Below are positions 44,712-53,171 of a DNA stretch of 64,000 nt, in pieces. The notes beneath the pieces are model-generated. The model was not told the origin of the DNA, made no database searches, and saw only the letters and a list, made by a program, of their open reading frames with translations. Made by a program: the position numbers and the translations under genes. Source of the DNA: CAZSBB01 sp964605235 (GTDB lineage: Bacteria > Planctomycetota > Phycisphaerae > Phycisphaerales > Phycisphaeraceae); the NCBI GenBank assembly GCA_964605235.1, contig CAZSBB010000032.1:8573-72572 (forward strand). The letters run 5' to 3'. Position 1 is the stretch's first letter; each line of letters opens with the position of its first letter.

Positions 44712-45045
44712 GGGGCGGGCGGCCTCCTGCCGCGAATTTCCTGCACAATCCGGCCAGTCTGGCGCTGACGCTTGCATGGCGCCGGGGCCCGGTCCACCGG
44801 GCTGGCAAAAGACCAGTATTTTACCGGGAAATCGGCAGTTACGCGAATCGCCCCCGACCTGCCGCCGCCGGCGAAATTTCCGGGTCGTCTGCGTGGACTC
44901 TAGAATCGTTCTAAGCTACCATTCCCCCTCCCTGGCCCCGTGGGCCAAAGACCCATCGGTCCGCAGCGTGCGGCCGAGCAGGCATTCCGCGGTGATGTGA
45001 CCGCCGCGTGCAGGCGACTTTTTCTCAGCTCAAGGAGACAGACAG
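44712..45045. other. 334-base divergent region between gyrA and the peroxiredoxin gene
   Basis: The region holds the upstream sequences of gyrA (minus) and of the peroxiredoxin gene (plus), with the palindrome at 44900-44914 as the only clear site. No further gene is seen. Confidence 0.6.
44900..44914 (+). promoter_or_regulatory. Fur/PerR-like box upstream of the peroxiredoxin gene
   Basis: CTAGAAT-C-GTTCTAA has the 7-1-7 inverted-repeat form of Fur-family operators; PerR boxes read close to TTAGAAT-N-ATTCTAA in several phyla. It lies 131 bases before the start codon. Peroxide-responsive control of the peroxiredoxin is a reasonable inference. Confidence 0.5.
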
Positions 45046-45591
45046 ATGGCAGTGCAGGTTGGTTCCCCCGCTCCGGCGTTCAAGGCGATGGCGTATGACC
45101 GCACCAAGGACGGCACCGATGGCCAGTTCCGCGAAATCAGTCTGGCCGACTACAAAGGCAAGTGGGTGTACCTCTACTTCTACCCGATGGACTTCACCTT
45201 CGTCTGCCCCACCGAAATCAAAGCTTTCGACGACGCCCTGGGCGATTTCCAGGACCGCGATTGCGAAATGATCACCGCTTCCACCGACAGCCACTTCGTG
45301 CACAAGGGCTGGTGCGATGCCAAGGACGAGCTGAGCAAACTCAAGCACCCGATGCTCGCGGACATCACCAAGCGCGTCAGCATGGACTACGGCGTGCTGC
45401 TGCCCGAGAAGGGCGTGGCGCTGCGCGGCTCGTTCCTGATCGACCCCAACGGCGTGCTGCGCTGGTCCAACGTCAACGACCTGCCCGTCGGCCGCAACGT
45501 CGATGAAGTCCTCCGCGTGCTCGACGCCCTGCAGACCAACGCCCTGTGCCCCTGCAACTGGAAGAAGGGCGAAGAGACCATCAAGGTCTGA
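45046..45591 (+). CDS. 2-Cys peroxiredoxin (AhpC/Prx1 type)
   Basis: This thiol peroxidase reduces hydrogen peroxide and organic hydroperoxides. The 181-residue protein has the peroxidatic Cys54 in 'PMDFTFVCPTE' and the resolving Cys in 'ALCPCNWKKGEE' (Cys168/Cys170, one more Cys than usual), so it is a typical 2-Cys Prx. 'RGSFLIDPNGVLRW' and 'VGRNVDEVLRVLDALQ' are conserved family text. A reductant such as AhpF or thioredoxin is not adjacent. AAGGAG lies 12 bases upstream. A perfect terminator follows. A Fur/PerR-like box lies upstream. Confidence 0.95.
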   Translation: MAVQVGSPAPAFKAMAYDRTKDGTDGQFREISLADYKGKWVYLYFYPMDFTFVCPTEIKAFDDALGDFQDRDCEMITASTDSHFVHKGWCDAKDELSKLKHPMLADITKRVSMDYGVLLPEKGVALRGSFLIDPNGVLRWSNVNDLPVGRNVDEVLRVLDALQTNALCPCNWKKGEETIKV

Positions 45592-45630
45592 ACCGCTTCA
45601 CGCTGCCGGTTTGTGCAAACCCAAAACCAA

Positions 45631-45665
45631 AACGCCGACGCGCGCCATGCCGTCGGCGTTTTTTT
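45631..45665 (+). terminator. Intrinsic terminator of the peroxiredoxin gene
   Basis: AACGCCGACG and CGTCGGCGTT form a perfect 10-bp stem with a ten-base loop, followed by TTTTTT. Confidence 0.95.
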
Positions 45666-45694
45666 GCGCCGGGTTTACGGTATTCGCGGAACAA

Positions 45695-45761
45695 GAATCC
45701 CCCGGCCGAGCCGGGGGCTAACGGATACGCAACCCGTTAGCCCCGGGCTTTGCCCGGGGAC
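45695..45761. repeat. Dispersed palindromic repeat, family C, copy 2
   Basis: GAATCCCCCGGCCGAGCCGG then GGGCTAACGG, followed by CCCGTTAGCCCCGGGCTTTG then CCCGGGGA. It is the counterpart of 28086-28160 and lies between the peroxiredoxin gene and the PL22-like gene. Confidence 0.85.
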
Positions 45762-45792
45762 TGTTACGCGCACTCCATCACCCTCGCACCGC

Positions 45793-46911
45793 TCACGCCA
45801 TCTCCGTCAGGAACACCGCGCAGCGTCCCGACGCATCGGACTGGAACGCCACCTGTCGGCCCTGAAAGTCCACCATCGGATGCACATGTGAAGACTGGGA
45901 ATTGTCCCCGGCCACCGTGGAGTTGGGCCAGCAGATGATGCGGTCCTGCCCGGTTTTCAGGTCCACATGAATCAACTCGTTGTGGTTGGACTCCTGCACA
46001 TCGCAGATCAACCACGAGCCATCGGGCGCGACGCAGGAATGGCCCAGCTTGCGGTCGGTGCGGGTGTAGTGCGTCTGGTAGTCGCCGCCGTCGAGGTCCA
46101 CTGAGTCGATGGAGGTCGGCACCCAACTGCCCACGGTCTTGCGATGGAAAAATATGCGGCCATCGGGTCCCCAGTATTGATGCGTCGCCCGGGAGCCGGG
46201 CGGCGCCACGACATGCGGCCGACATTCGCCGGTGCCCGGATCAATGATGTACGCCCGCGCCCGCACTGCCGGCGGCAGCGTCGCGTCGTTCTGCTGATCA
46301 CGCGTGCCGGTGCAGACGGAAAACAGCAACCGCGGCGTGGGGGAAACCAGCAGATATCCCAAACCATGCTCCGGCGGCGCAAGATATACGCTTTGCAACT
46401 CAGCGGGACGCTCGCTCACTTCACCCACCGCCAGCCCGCGTCGGCCGTCGTGCTGCACATACACCGTGGCGAACAGCCGGCCGTCGTGGCTGAAATGCGG
46501 CGTGGCGTCGAACTTCGCCCATTGCTCGGGACACTCTGCCAGCACGCGGTGTTCGAGCGTCTGCACATCCGCCATCACCAGCTGGCGATCCGTGCAGACC
46601 GCAAACTCATTGCGCTGCCGATGCACATTGCAGTCGCGCCACTTCCCGGTCATCGGCGTGCCCAGCGTGTCCTCCAAGCCACCGGGACCGCTGACCCGCA
46701 CTGCCTCCTCGCGCTCGAGGTCCAGCCGATACATGTCGAAGCGGCCCCCGCGATCCGAAGCGAAAAACAGATGCCGCCCATCCGCAGCGAACAGCTTGAA
46801 GATCGGATACCCCAGCACGCACTCGCAGTCGTCCCAGTCCGTGAGCTGCCACACGGTGTAGCCCGGCTCAGATGCCACGCGACGGCGACGACAGGGAATG
46901 GGTGGATTCAT
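45793..46911 (-). CDS. Oligogalacturonate lyase-like (PL22 family) beta-propeller protein
   Basis: The 372-residue protein resembles the PL22 oligogalacturonate lyase family, seven-bladed beta-propellers that split short pectin oligomers. It has repeated WD-like blades: 'LFFASDRGGRFDMYRLDLER', 'ECPEQWAKFDATPHFSHDGR', 'RATHQYWGPDGRIFFHRKTV' and the C-terminal 'SSHVHPMVDFQGRQVAFQSD'. The His residues of the metal site are in the expected places. There is no signal peptide. It is an orphan here, with no pectin genes nearby, and a related propeller of other function is possible. GGGTGAAAA precedes the ATG at 46911. Confidence 0.75.
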   Translation of the reverse strand: MNPPIPCRRRRVASEPGYTVWQLTDWDDCECVLGYPIFKLFAADGRHLFFASDRGGRFDMYRLDLEREEAVRVSGPGGLEDTLGTPMTGKWRDCNVHRQRNEFAVCTDRQLVMADVQTLEHRVLAECPEQWAKFDATPHFSHDGRLFATVYVQHDGRRGLAVGEVSERPAELQSVYLAPPEHGLGYLLVSPTPRLLFSVCTGTRDQQNDATLPPAVRARAYIIDPGTGECRPHVVAPPGSRATHQYWGPDGRIFFHRKTVGSWVPTSIDSVDLDGGDYQTHYTRTDRKLGHSCVAPDGSWLICDVQESNHNELIHVDLKTGQDRIICWPNSTVAGDNSQSSHVHPMVDFQGRQVAFQSDASGRCAVFLTEMA

Positions 46912-46993
46912 TTTTCACCCGAGTTGAACGTATAGACCAGCCGGAATGCCGGCATTATGCAGCAGCACCCGGCATGACGCCATCCAACTGGAC

Positions 46994-47023
46994 TTGACAA
47001 TAGATAAGAACATCCGAATATAT
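46994..47023 (+). promoter_or_regulatory. Promoter of the class I aldolase gene
   Basis: TTGACA (46994-46999) is followed after 17-18 bases by AATATA/ATATAT (47017-47023). This AT-rich block contrasts with the GC-rich surroundings, and the start codon is about 95 bases downstream. Confidence 0.6.
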
Positions 47024-47116
47024 CCAATTACTGACGCGGATCGTCTGGACCTTCGGATATGCTTAGTCGATGATGATGATCGTCTGACCCCAACTTCATG
47101 GAGGAGCTACTTCAAC

Positions 47117-48184
47117 ATGGCCAAGACTAAAACCAATGTCGCCCAACTGCTGGGCGCTGACGCCGACGCGCTGCTCAACTACCAGGCGCGCGGCTTCGAC
47201 AAGAAGACCCTGCATCTGCCGGGGCCGGACTTCGTCGACCGCGTGGTTGCCGCCAGCGATCGCGGCCCGCAGGTGCTGCGGAATTTCCAGTGGCTGCTGG
47301 GCACCGGCCGACTGGCGAACACCGGCTACGTCTCGATTCTCCCGGTTGACCAGGGCATCGAGCACTCCGCCGGCGCCAGCTTCGCCCCCAATCCCATCTA
47401 CTTCGATCCCGAAAACATCGTCAAGCTCGCCATCGACGGCGGCTGCAATGCCGTCGCCTCCACGCTCGGCGTGCTCGGCTCCGTCTGCCGCAAGTATGCC
47501 CACAAGATTCCCTTCCTGGTCAAGCTCAATCACAATGAGTTCCTGACCTATCCCAACCAGTTCGACCAGATCATGTTTGCTCAGGTCGAGCAGGCGTTTG
47601 AAATGGGCGCCGCCGCTGTGGGCGCGACCATCTACTTCGGCAGCGATGAATCCACCCGCCAGATTCAGGAAGTCTCGGCTGCGTTCTCCCGCGCGCATGA
47701 GCTGGGCCTCGTGACCGTGCTCTGGTGCTACCTGCGCAACAGCGCCTTCAAGACCGACAAGGGCGACATGCACACCGCCGCGGACCTCACCGGCCAGGCG
47801 AATCACCTGGGCGTCACCATCGAAGCCGACATCATCAAGCAGAAGCTCGCCACCACCAACGACGGCTACAACGTCCTCAAGTTCGGCAAGACCCACAAGG
47901 ACGTCTACAGCAAGCTCACCCCGGACAACCATCCCATCGAGCTCTGCCGTTACCAGATCGCCAACTGCTACATGGGCCGCAGCCCGCTGATCAACTCCGG
48001 CGGCGAGAGCAAGGGCGCCAGCGACCTCGCCGAAGCCGTCCGCACCGCGGTGGTCAACAAACGCGCCGGCGGCATGGGCCTGATCTCCGGCCGCAAGGCG
48101 TTCCAACGCCCCATGGACGAAGGCATCGGCCTGCTCAACGCCATCCAGGATGTCTACCTCGACAAGAGCGTGACCATCGCCTGA
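47117..48184 (+). CDS. fbaB: Class I fructose-bisphosphate aldolase (DhnA/FbaB type)
   Basis: This Schiff-base aldolase splits fructose 1,6-bisphosphate in glycolysis or runs in reverse for gluconeogenesis. The 355-residue protein fits the archaeal-type/FbaB family: 'GYVSILPVDQGIEHSAGASF', 'FLVKLNHNEFLTYPNQFDQI', 'GAAAVGATIYFGSDESTRQI' and 'SGGESKGASDLAEAVRTAVV'. GGAGGAG lies 10 bases before the ATG at 47117. A good terminator follows the stop. It has its own promoter, which suits a housekeeping, highly expressed gene. Confidence 0.95.
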   Translation: MAKTKTNVAQLLGADADALLNYQARGFDKKTLHLPGPDFVDRVVAASDRGPQVLRNFQWLLGTGRLANTGYVSILPVDQGIEHSAGASFAPNPIYFDPENIVKLAIDGGCNAVASTLGVLGSVCRKYAHKIPFLVKLNHNEFLTYPNQFDQIMFAQVEQAFEMGAAAVGATIYFGSDESTRQIQEVSAAFSRAHELGLVTVLWCYLRNSAFKTDKGDMHTAADLTGQANHLGVTIEADIIKQKLATTNDGYNVLKFGKTHKDVYSKLTPDNHPIELCRYQIANCYMGRSPLINSGGESKGASDLAEAVRTAVVNKRAGGMGLISGRKAFQRPMDEGIGLLNAIQDVYLDKSVTIA

Positions 48185-48214
48185 TCGGTTCCCCCGACAA
48201 CTCCGCTCCAACCC

Positions 48215-48265
48215 GCCGTCGGGTGGTCAGTCGCATAACGCGGCTCGCCACCCGACGGCTTTTTT
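48215..48265 (+). terminator. Intrinsic terminator of the aldolase gene
   Basis: GCCGTCGGGTGG and CCACCCGACGGC form a perfect 12-bp stem followed by TTTTTT. The stop codon of the convergent gene at 48227 lies in the loop. Confidence 0.95.
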
Positions 48266-48658
48266 ATCCAGCTTCAGCTCAACTCGACCGCGGAGCACTG
48301 GCGTCAGTTCCAGTTGAATGATGATGTGGCCTGCGCTCCACTGTTCGACGGTGAACCAGCCCGCCGCGACCTGACGCACCTGCCCGCGTTCGCCGGCGAT
48401 CGGGCCTTCATACGTCAGGTACACCCGGCGGTGGGGCGGTGCGCTTTGCACGTCCCACGCCCGCGCAGCCCGCCATTGCGCTGGCTCCAGCGCACAGCGT
48501 CCGGTCCACAGCAACGCGGCGTGCGGAGCGGGCGCGCCGGCGTCCTCCAGGAGCCAGTCGTAGTGCAACGCGCCGTAGCCGGCGTGTTCGAGCACCACCG
48601 TGCGAAAGCGCTGGGGCGCACCCGGAGCGTCGGTATGGGATAATGGGTCATTTGTCAC
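48227..48658 (-). CDS. LigD 3'-phosphoesterase-like small protein
   Basis: The 143-residue protein resembles the stand-alone 'DNA polymerase ligase N-terminal' family, related to the phosphoesterase module of LigD. It reads 'FRTVVLEHAGYGALHYDWLL' (His-rich start), then 'YLTYEGPIAGERGQVRQVAA' and 'IIIQLELTPVLRGRVELKLD'. LigD phosphoesterases trim 3' ends in non-homologous end joining, but the stand-alone form has no proven activity and no Ku or ligase neighbour is present. The start is a GTG at 48658 with no clear ribosome-binding site. It is divergent from the lipoprotein gene at 48710. Confidence 0.7.
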   Translation of the reverse strand: MTNDPLSHTDAPGAPQRFRTVVLEHAGYGALHYDWLLEDAGAPAPHAALLWTGRCALEPAQWRAARAWDVQSAPPHRRVYLTYEGPIAGERGQVRQVAAGWFTVEQWSAGHIIIQLELTPVLRGRVELKLDKKAVGWRAALCD

Positions 48659-48709
48659 TGCTGGCAGGCCGTCTTATCCTCAACGCAGTCCACACGCAAG
48701 GATTGAGCC

Positions 48710-49645
48710 ATGCCCATCGACCGTGCCGTCATGTCCCGCTGCTGCCTGCTCGCCCTGGCGCTGGCGGCGTTGCTGCTGACCGGATGCCAGTCCCAGCCGC
48801 CCAACGAAGTGCTGCGCGAGCGCGGCGACTGGGCGATGTGGCGCAAGGATTACGCCGCCGCCGAAGCCCACTACGGCTATGCCGCCGCCCGCATTCCCAC
48901 CGACTGGGAAGCGCAATACGGCTACGGTCGGGCGCTGATGAAACAGCAACGCTGGCTCGACGCCCAACTCGCTTTGGAGAAAGCCCTCGCGCTGCGGCCT
49001 CAGCACCCCGAGACCGCCCCGATCCTCGACCAGCTGGCGGAATGCCTCTTTCGGCAGGGGGCGCGCGAGCAACTGCTGAGCGTGCTCGATCAGGCTGTGG
49101 ATACCTATCACACCAGCGATGACTTCCTGCGTCTGGGCAACTATCTCGCCAAGCTCGGCGACATTGACGCCGCCCGGGTCGCCTACCGCAAGGCCTGTCA
49201 CTTCGCCGCCGATGACGACATCAAGCCTTATCTGGCGCTGGTCGTTTTTTATGAGATCGTCGGCGACCGGCATGCCGCGGTCATCGCCCTGCGGCAGGCG
49301 TACAACGTCAATCCCAACAACGACGACGTGAATAATCGCCTCCGACGTTACGGCGTGGTGCCGGGTCCCACCATCGGCCTGCCGCGCGACCGCGAAAAGC
49401 TGCCCGGCGAAACCGTCCTCACCGAAGGCACTGCCCAGCCCGCGCCGCTCGTCACGCCCGCCGATGCCGCGCCGGCGCCCGCCGCGCCGGTGGTGATCGA
49501 TGGCGCCACGCTGGTCCCGCTGCAAACCGCTGCGCCAAAGCCGACGCCCAGCGCGCCCACCACCGAACCCCAATCGCAAACCTGGGTGCCCATGGACGGC
49601 AACACCTACATCGAACTGCCCGCGGAGACGCCCCCGCAGCAGTGA
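48710..49645 (+). CDS. TPR-repeat lipoprotein
   Basis: The 311-residue protein has a lipoprotein signal ending 'LLLTGC' (Cys26), followed by about four tetratricopeptide repeats between residues 35 and 210 ('GDWAMWRKDYAAAEAHYGYA', 'LRLGNYLAKLGDIDAARVAY', 'FYEIVGDRHAAVIALRQAYN'). The C-terminal third is Pro/Ala/Thr-rich and probably unstructured. Such proteins are scaffolds at the membrane. AAGGA lies seven bases before the ATG. The 6-phosphogluconolactonase gene follows after 62 bases. Confidence 0.85.
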   Translation: MPIDRAVMSRCCLLALALAALLLTGCQSQPPNEVLRERGDWAMWRKDYAAAEAHYGYAAARIPTDWEAQYGYGRALMKQQRWLDAQLALEKALALRPQHPETAPILDQLAECLFRQGAREQLLSVLDQAVDTYHTSDDFLRLGNYLAKLGDIDAARVAYRKACHFAADDDIKPYLALVVFYEIVGDRHAAVIALRQAYNVNPNNDDVNNRLRRYGVVPGPTIGLPRDREKLPGETVLTEGTAQPAPLVTPADAAPAPAAPVVIDGATLVPLQTAAPKPTPSAPTTEPQSQTWVPMDGNTYIELPAETPPQQ

Positions 49646-49707
49646 GGTTGCAGCCCTGCAACTGTCTGCCGCCAGGCCGCCCCGGTCATCCCTTGGTCGA
49701 GTTCGTC

Positions 49708-50454
49708 ATGCCCCCGCTCAAACTCACTGGCGAGATCGTCCGTCGCGCCGCCGCCGAGGATCTGCTCGACGAGTTGGCGCATGCGCTGATGAGCGCCGGG
49801 CAGGCCGCCGTTGAGCAGCGCGGGGTGTTTCATCTGGCGCTGTCGGGTGGTTCCACGCCCGAGCCGCTCTATGTGCTGCTGGTGAGCGACCCGCGTTTCC
49901 GCGGCATCCCCTGGCAGCAGACGCACGTGTGGCTGGTGGATGAACGCTGCGTGCCCGAGGATGACGAGAAATCCAATTACCGCATGATCCGCGAGACGGT
50001 GCTCGACCATGTGCCGATGCGCGAGCGGCAGAAGCACCCGATGCCGGTGCTCGCCGCCGATGCCGCCGGGCAATATGAAGCGGACCTGCGGCAGTGGGTC
50101 AGCGATGGGCAACTGGATTTCGTCTTGCTGGGCATGGGTGACGACGCCCACACCGCCAGCCTGTTTCCGCACTCGCCGGCGTTGGCGGAGCGGGAGCGCT
50201 GGGTGGCCGTCAACGCCGGCCCGCGCGTCACGCCGCCGGATCGCCTGACGCTGACTTATCCCTTGCTCAACCAAGCCCGCGCGCTGGCGCTGCTGGTGCT
50301 CGGTGAACGCAAAGCTCCGACGCTGCGCACGCTCAGTGAGGGCCTGCGTGCGGGTGCAATCGATGCGGAGAAATATCCTGTCGTCGGCGTGCGCCCGACC
50401 GCCGGCCGGTTGACGTGGTATCTCGACGCCCCCGCGGCCGGCATCACGCTGTAG
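49708..50454 (+). CDS. pgl: 6-Phosphogluconolactonase
   Basis: Pgl (DevB family) hydrolyses 6-phosphogluconolactone in the oxidative pentose phosphate pathway. The 248-residue protein has 'FHLALSGGSTPEPLYVLL', 'WVDERC'-type text 'VWLVDERCVPEDDEKSNYRM', 'FVLLGMGDDAHTASLFPHSP' and 'RLTLTYPLLNQARALALLVL'. All are signature regions. The ATG at 49708 is chosen; a GTG at 49642 that overlaps the upstream stop would add 22 unconserved residues. No zwf or gnd is in the window. Confidence 0.93.
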   Translation: MPPLKLTGEIVRRAAAEDLLDELAHALMSAGQAAVEQRGVFHLALSGGSTPEPLYVLLVSDPRFRGIPWQQTHVWLVDERCVPEDDEKSNYRMIRETVLDHVPMRERQKHPMPVLAADAAGQYEADLRQWVSDGQLDFVLLGMGDDAHTASLFPHSPALAERERWVAVNAGPRVTPPDRLTLTYPLLNQARALALLVLGERKAPTLRTLSEGLRAGAIDAEKYPVVGVRPTAGRLTWYLDAPAAGITL

Positions 50455-50465
50455 CGCGAGCATCC

Positions 50466-50537
50466 TGGAGGTCCGGGCTCGCCTGGACATGATTCTGGTC
50501 TTGCGTCCCACCTTGTCCGGGCGAGCCCGGACCTACA
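50466..50537. repeat. Dispersed palindromic repeat, family A, copy 3
   Basis: GGAGGTCCGGGCTCGCCTGG and CTTGTCCGGGCGAGCCCGGA then CCTACA are imperfect inverted arms around about 30 bases. It lies between pgl and the J-like gene. Confidence 0.8.
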
Positions 50538-50627
50538 AATTTTCGTGCTTCCGGCGGTTCAGGCCCGTGGCATTTTCCCGCGCCCGGCGTTCCCACGCTG
50601 GTCAACTTACGGTAATATCGCCGCGTC

Positions 50628-51911
50628 ATGGCAGACGACCTGTACGAGGAATGGTTGCGGATACCGGTGAAGGATCGCCGGGCGGGGGCTACCCCCAACG
50701 CCTACGATCTGCTGGGTTTGCCGCGCTTTTGTCACCATCCTGCGGCAGCGGAGGAGGCGGCGCGGCGGCGGCTGGAAACGCTCGACAAATTCTCCCTGCA
50801 CCCGGAGAAGGTCAAGCGCGACATGGCCAGCCGGATGATGAACGAAGTCGCCCAGGCCCGGCTGGTGGTGTCCGATGCCGCGCGTTACCGCGCTTATGAC
50901 CCGCAGCTCGCCAAAGCCTTGAAAATCGAAGTGCCGGAGAAGGAAGTTCCGGCGCCCCCGGACCTGCTGCCGCTGAGCGAAGGCGGCGTGCGGCTGGACA
51001 TGGGTGAAGCCGCCGGCCGCGCCATGGACCAGGGCGACATCAAGCCGCTGGACACCTCGCTGCTGGGCGCCGATGCCCCGGCGATCAAAGCCGAAGCCGA
51101 CCTGACCGCCCCGCGCGAAAAAGGTCTGGGCGAGAGCGTGCCCAAAGGCGTCATCATCGGCGGCGTCGCGGCAGGGGTGCTGATCGCCATCCTGCTGGGC
51201 GTCTTGCTGCTGACCGGCGGAAGCAATGAAGAAGCGCCTGCGCCAGGCGCGCAGGTTCCCCCCAGCATGGTCCCCAGCGACCCGGCTGCGCCCGGCGCGG
51301 CGGCGAGCAATGCCGGCACGTCAGCGCCGGTCGCCCCGCGGCCTGCCGCTGCTCCGGTGGATCGGCCCGAAACCCTCGACGAGTATGATCGCCCGATGCT
51401 CGGCCGCGACCGCTATGAGGTGCGCCTGGGCGATGGCGCTGCGGCGGAAATCGAAAACGAACAGCTGGTCCTGCGCGTCACTGATGTCGCCGAGAGCGAA
51501 ATTCGGCTCAAGTTCACGCCCAGCAGCGATGAACGCCCGTTGCGCAAGCTGCAACTGAAAGCCCTGGTGGAAGGCGAGCAGACCAGCCTGGTGGTCGCCA
51601 TCGCCAGCGGGGCGCTGCGGCTGGTGCTCACCCGCACCGGCAACGAGGTGGAAGTCACCGCCGCGCCCGGCACCCCGCCGCTGGACGGTTGGCGACGTGT
51701 CGACATGACCGACGGCAAACCCCTGGAAATCACCGCCGAACGCAAGCAGGGCACGGTGGTCTGGTCCGTCAATGGTGAACTGGCGGCCACCAGCCCGGAG
51801 ATCGCTCCGCGCGGCACGCCGACGGTCACCTTCACCTTTGTGGGCTATCGCCACGCCAGTGCAGTGATTGACGATCTGGCGGTCTGGCGCGTACAGGACA
51901 AACAGCCGTGA
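50628..51911 (+). CDS. J-domain-like membrane protein with lectin-like C-terminus
   Basis: The 427-residue protein starts with a degenerate J-like helical domain ('NAYDLLGLPRFCHHPAAAEE', residues about 24-43, without the HPD motif). A linker of about 100 residues and one membrane segment ('VIIGGVAAGVLIAILLGVLL', about 174-193) follow, then a Pro/Ala-rich spacer and a C-terminal beta-sandwich ('YEVRLGDGAAAEIENEQLVL') like DUF1080/LamG. Proteins of this plan are frequent in planctomycetes and unstudied. The ATG has no ribosome-binding site; TAATAT lies ten bases upstream, so a leaderless mRNA is possible. It overlaps the next gene as GTGA. Confidence 0.75.
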   Translation: MADDLYEEWLRIPVKDRRAGATPNAYDLLGLPRFCHHPAAAEEAARRRLETLDKFSLHPEKVKRDMASRMMNEVAQARLVVSDAARYRAYDPQLAKALKIEVPEKEVPAPPDLLPLSEGGVRLDMGEAAGRAMDQGDIKPLDTSLLGADAPAIKAEADLTAPREKGLGESVPKGVIIGGVAAGVLIAILLGVLLLTGGSNEEAPAPGAQVPPSMVPSDPAAPGAAASNAGTSAPVAPRPAAAPVDRPETLDEYDRPMLGRDRYEVRLGDGAAAEIENEQLVLRVTDVAESEIRLKFTPSSDERPLRKLQLKALVEGEQTSLVVAIASGALRLVLTRTGNEVEVTAAPGTPPLDGWRRVDMTDGKPLEITAERKQGTVVWSVNGELAATSPEIAPRGTPTVTFTFVGYRHASAVIDDLAVWRVQDKQP

Positions 51912-52693
51912 ACGCCGCGGCGTCTGATGTTCCCCCGCCTGCGTTCGCCGGATCAATCGATGATGCCTCCTGGCCCGCGCTGCGGCAACCGCAGCCACTG
52001 ACGCCGGGCGCGGTGGATGTCTACCGGGTCTGTTTTTCACAATGTGGTTTGACGCCCGCGCAGCTGGCGCACTGGCTGACAGCCGAGGAACAGCAGCGGT
52101 TCGCGGGGGTGCGCCATGGCCAGCGCCGGCAGGCGCAAACCTTCGGCCGGGCGGTGCTGCGTCGGTTGTTGGGGGCGCTCACCGGGCAGGCGCCCAGTGC
52201 GGTGGAACTGGCGACCGCGCCTGGAGGCAAGCCGCATCTGCTCACGCAGGCGCCGGCGTTCAACCTGTCGCACAGCGGCGATCTGCTGCTGCTGGCAGTG
52301 GCGGCGGGGGGTCGGCTGGGCGTGGATGTGGAACAGGTCAGGCAGCGTGCGCATTGGGAACGCCTGGTGGAACGCTTCTTCGCCCCGCAGGAAGCGGCAG
52401 CCTTGCGCGACTTACCAACCGCGCAGCAACTGGCGGCGTTCCACTGCGTCTGGACGCGCAAGGAAGCGCTGCTCAAAGCCGAGGGCAGCGGCATCATGCT
52501 CGGACTCGAGCACTTCGCAGTGACGGTCGCGCCCGACCGGCCGGCGCGCTTGCTCAGCGCCACCGGGCCGGCGGCAGGACTCGCAGCCTTTCACCTGCAC
52601 GACTTGCCTGCGCCGTCAGCTCATAGTCGGGCCGCGGTGGCGTGGGATCAGCCGATCACCCAGGTGCGTTGTGCGCACCTGTTGCTGGGATGA
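51908..52693 (+). CDS. 4'-Phosphopantetheinyl transferase (Sfp type)
   Basis: This enzyme loads carrier proteins with the phosphopantetheine arm of CoA. The 261-residue size is that of Sfp/EntD, not of short AcpS. 'PAFNLSHSGDLLLLAV', 'RLGVDVEQV' (Mg-binding Asp/Glu near residue 138) and 'FHCVWTRKEALLKAEGSG' (W-x-x-K-E-A) are all present. It starts with GTG overlapping the TGA of the J-like gene. No polyketide or peptide synthase is nearby, so its carrier protein is unknown; fatty-acid ACP is possible. Confidence 0.93.
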   Translation: MNAAASDVPPPAFAGSIDDASWPALRQPQPLTPGAVDVYRVCFSQCGLTPAQLAHWLTAEEQQRFAGVRHGQRRQAQTFGRAVLRRLLGALTGQAPSAVELATAPGGKPHLLTQAPAFNLSHSGDLLLLAVAAGGRLGVDVEQVRQRAHWERLVERFFAPQEAAALRDLPTAQQLAAFHCVWTRKEALLKAEGSGIMLGLEHFAVTVAPDRPARLLSATGPAAGLAAFHLHDLPAPSAHSRAAVAWDQPITQVRCAHLLLG

Positions 52694-52715
52694 ATGGCAG
52701 CGGCGACTGCGGGAC

Positions 52716-53171
52716 TCACCCGCCGGCGGCGCGGGCGTCCTGGGCATTGATCGACATCACAAACCGCCGCGCCCAGATGCGGATCTGGTCGCGCACCCGC
52801 CGGAACAATTCCTGTTGCCCGGCTTCGCCCATGTCCGGGAAATCCGGATCGTCAAACGCCCGGTGCAGCACCTGTCTGGCGTTGGGAAAGCGCGGGCAGG
52901 CGTCGCGGGCGTGGTTGCACAAAGTGACCACCACATCGAACGGACGCTCGGCGTATTCATCCACGTGATGCGAACGCTGCATGGAAATGTCGATGCCCGC
53001 TTCCGCCATCACCTCCACCGCCAGCGGGTGCACGCCCGCGGGACGCGTGCCGGCGCTGTAGACCAGCACCCGTTCGCCGCCGAAGTGACGCAACCAGCCT
53101 TCCGCCATTTGCGAACGGGCGCGATTGGTGGTGCAGAGCACCAGGATGCGTTTCTGTGGGACGCTGGTCAT
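52716..53171 (-). CDS. arsC: Thioredoxin-type arsenate reductase (low-molecular-weight phosphatase fold)
   Basis: The 151-residue protein has the CX5R(S) phosphate-binding loop (Cys13 to Arg19: C-T-T-N-R-A-R, then Ser20) near the N-terminus. The two further Cys of the thioredoxin-coupled ArsC cascade are Cys85 and Cys92 ('VVTLCNHARDACP'). A general-acid Asp lies in 'RAFDDPDFPDM'. The loop has Arg where most ArsC proteins have Ser. It reduces arsenate to arsenite; no arsB, arsR or acr3 is adjacent. A protein tyrosine phosphatase role is less likely because the Cys pair is kept. Confidence 0.88.
   Translation of the reverse strand: MTSVPQKRILVLCTTNRARSQMAEGWLRHFGGERVLVYSAGTRPAGVHPLAVEVMAEAGIDISMQRSHHVDEYAERPFDVVVTLCNHARDACPRFPNARQVLHRAFDDPDFPDMGEAGQQELFRRVRDQIRIWARRFVMSINAQDARAAGG

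Noticed and set aside
41991..44768. A 900-residue open frame on the + strand opposite gyrA
   Set aside because: Mirror of gyrA, with no independent evidence.
48215..48265. Bidirectional terminator between the aldolase and the LigD-like gene
   Set aside because: A T-run follows the stem only on the + strand; on the minus strand no T-run is present.
49642..49707. GTG start for 6-phosphogluconolactonase overlapping the upstream stop
   Set aside because: It would add 22 residues without conservation; ATG at 49708 fits the family start, although GTGA overlaps are common here.
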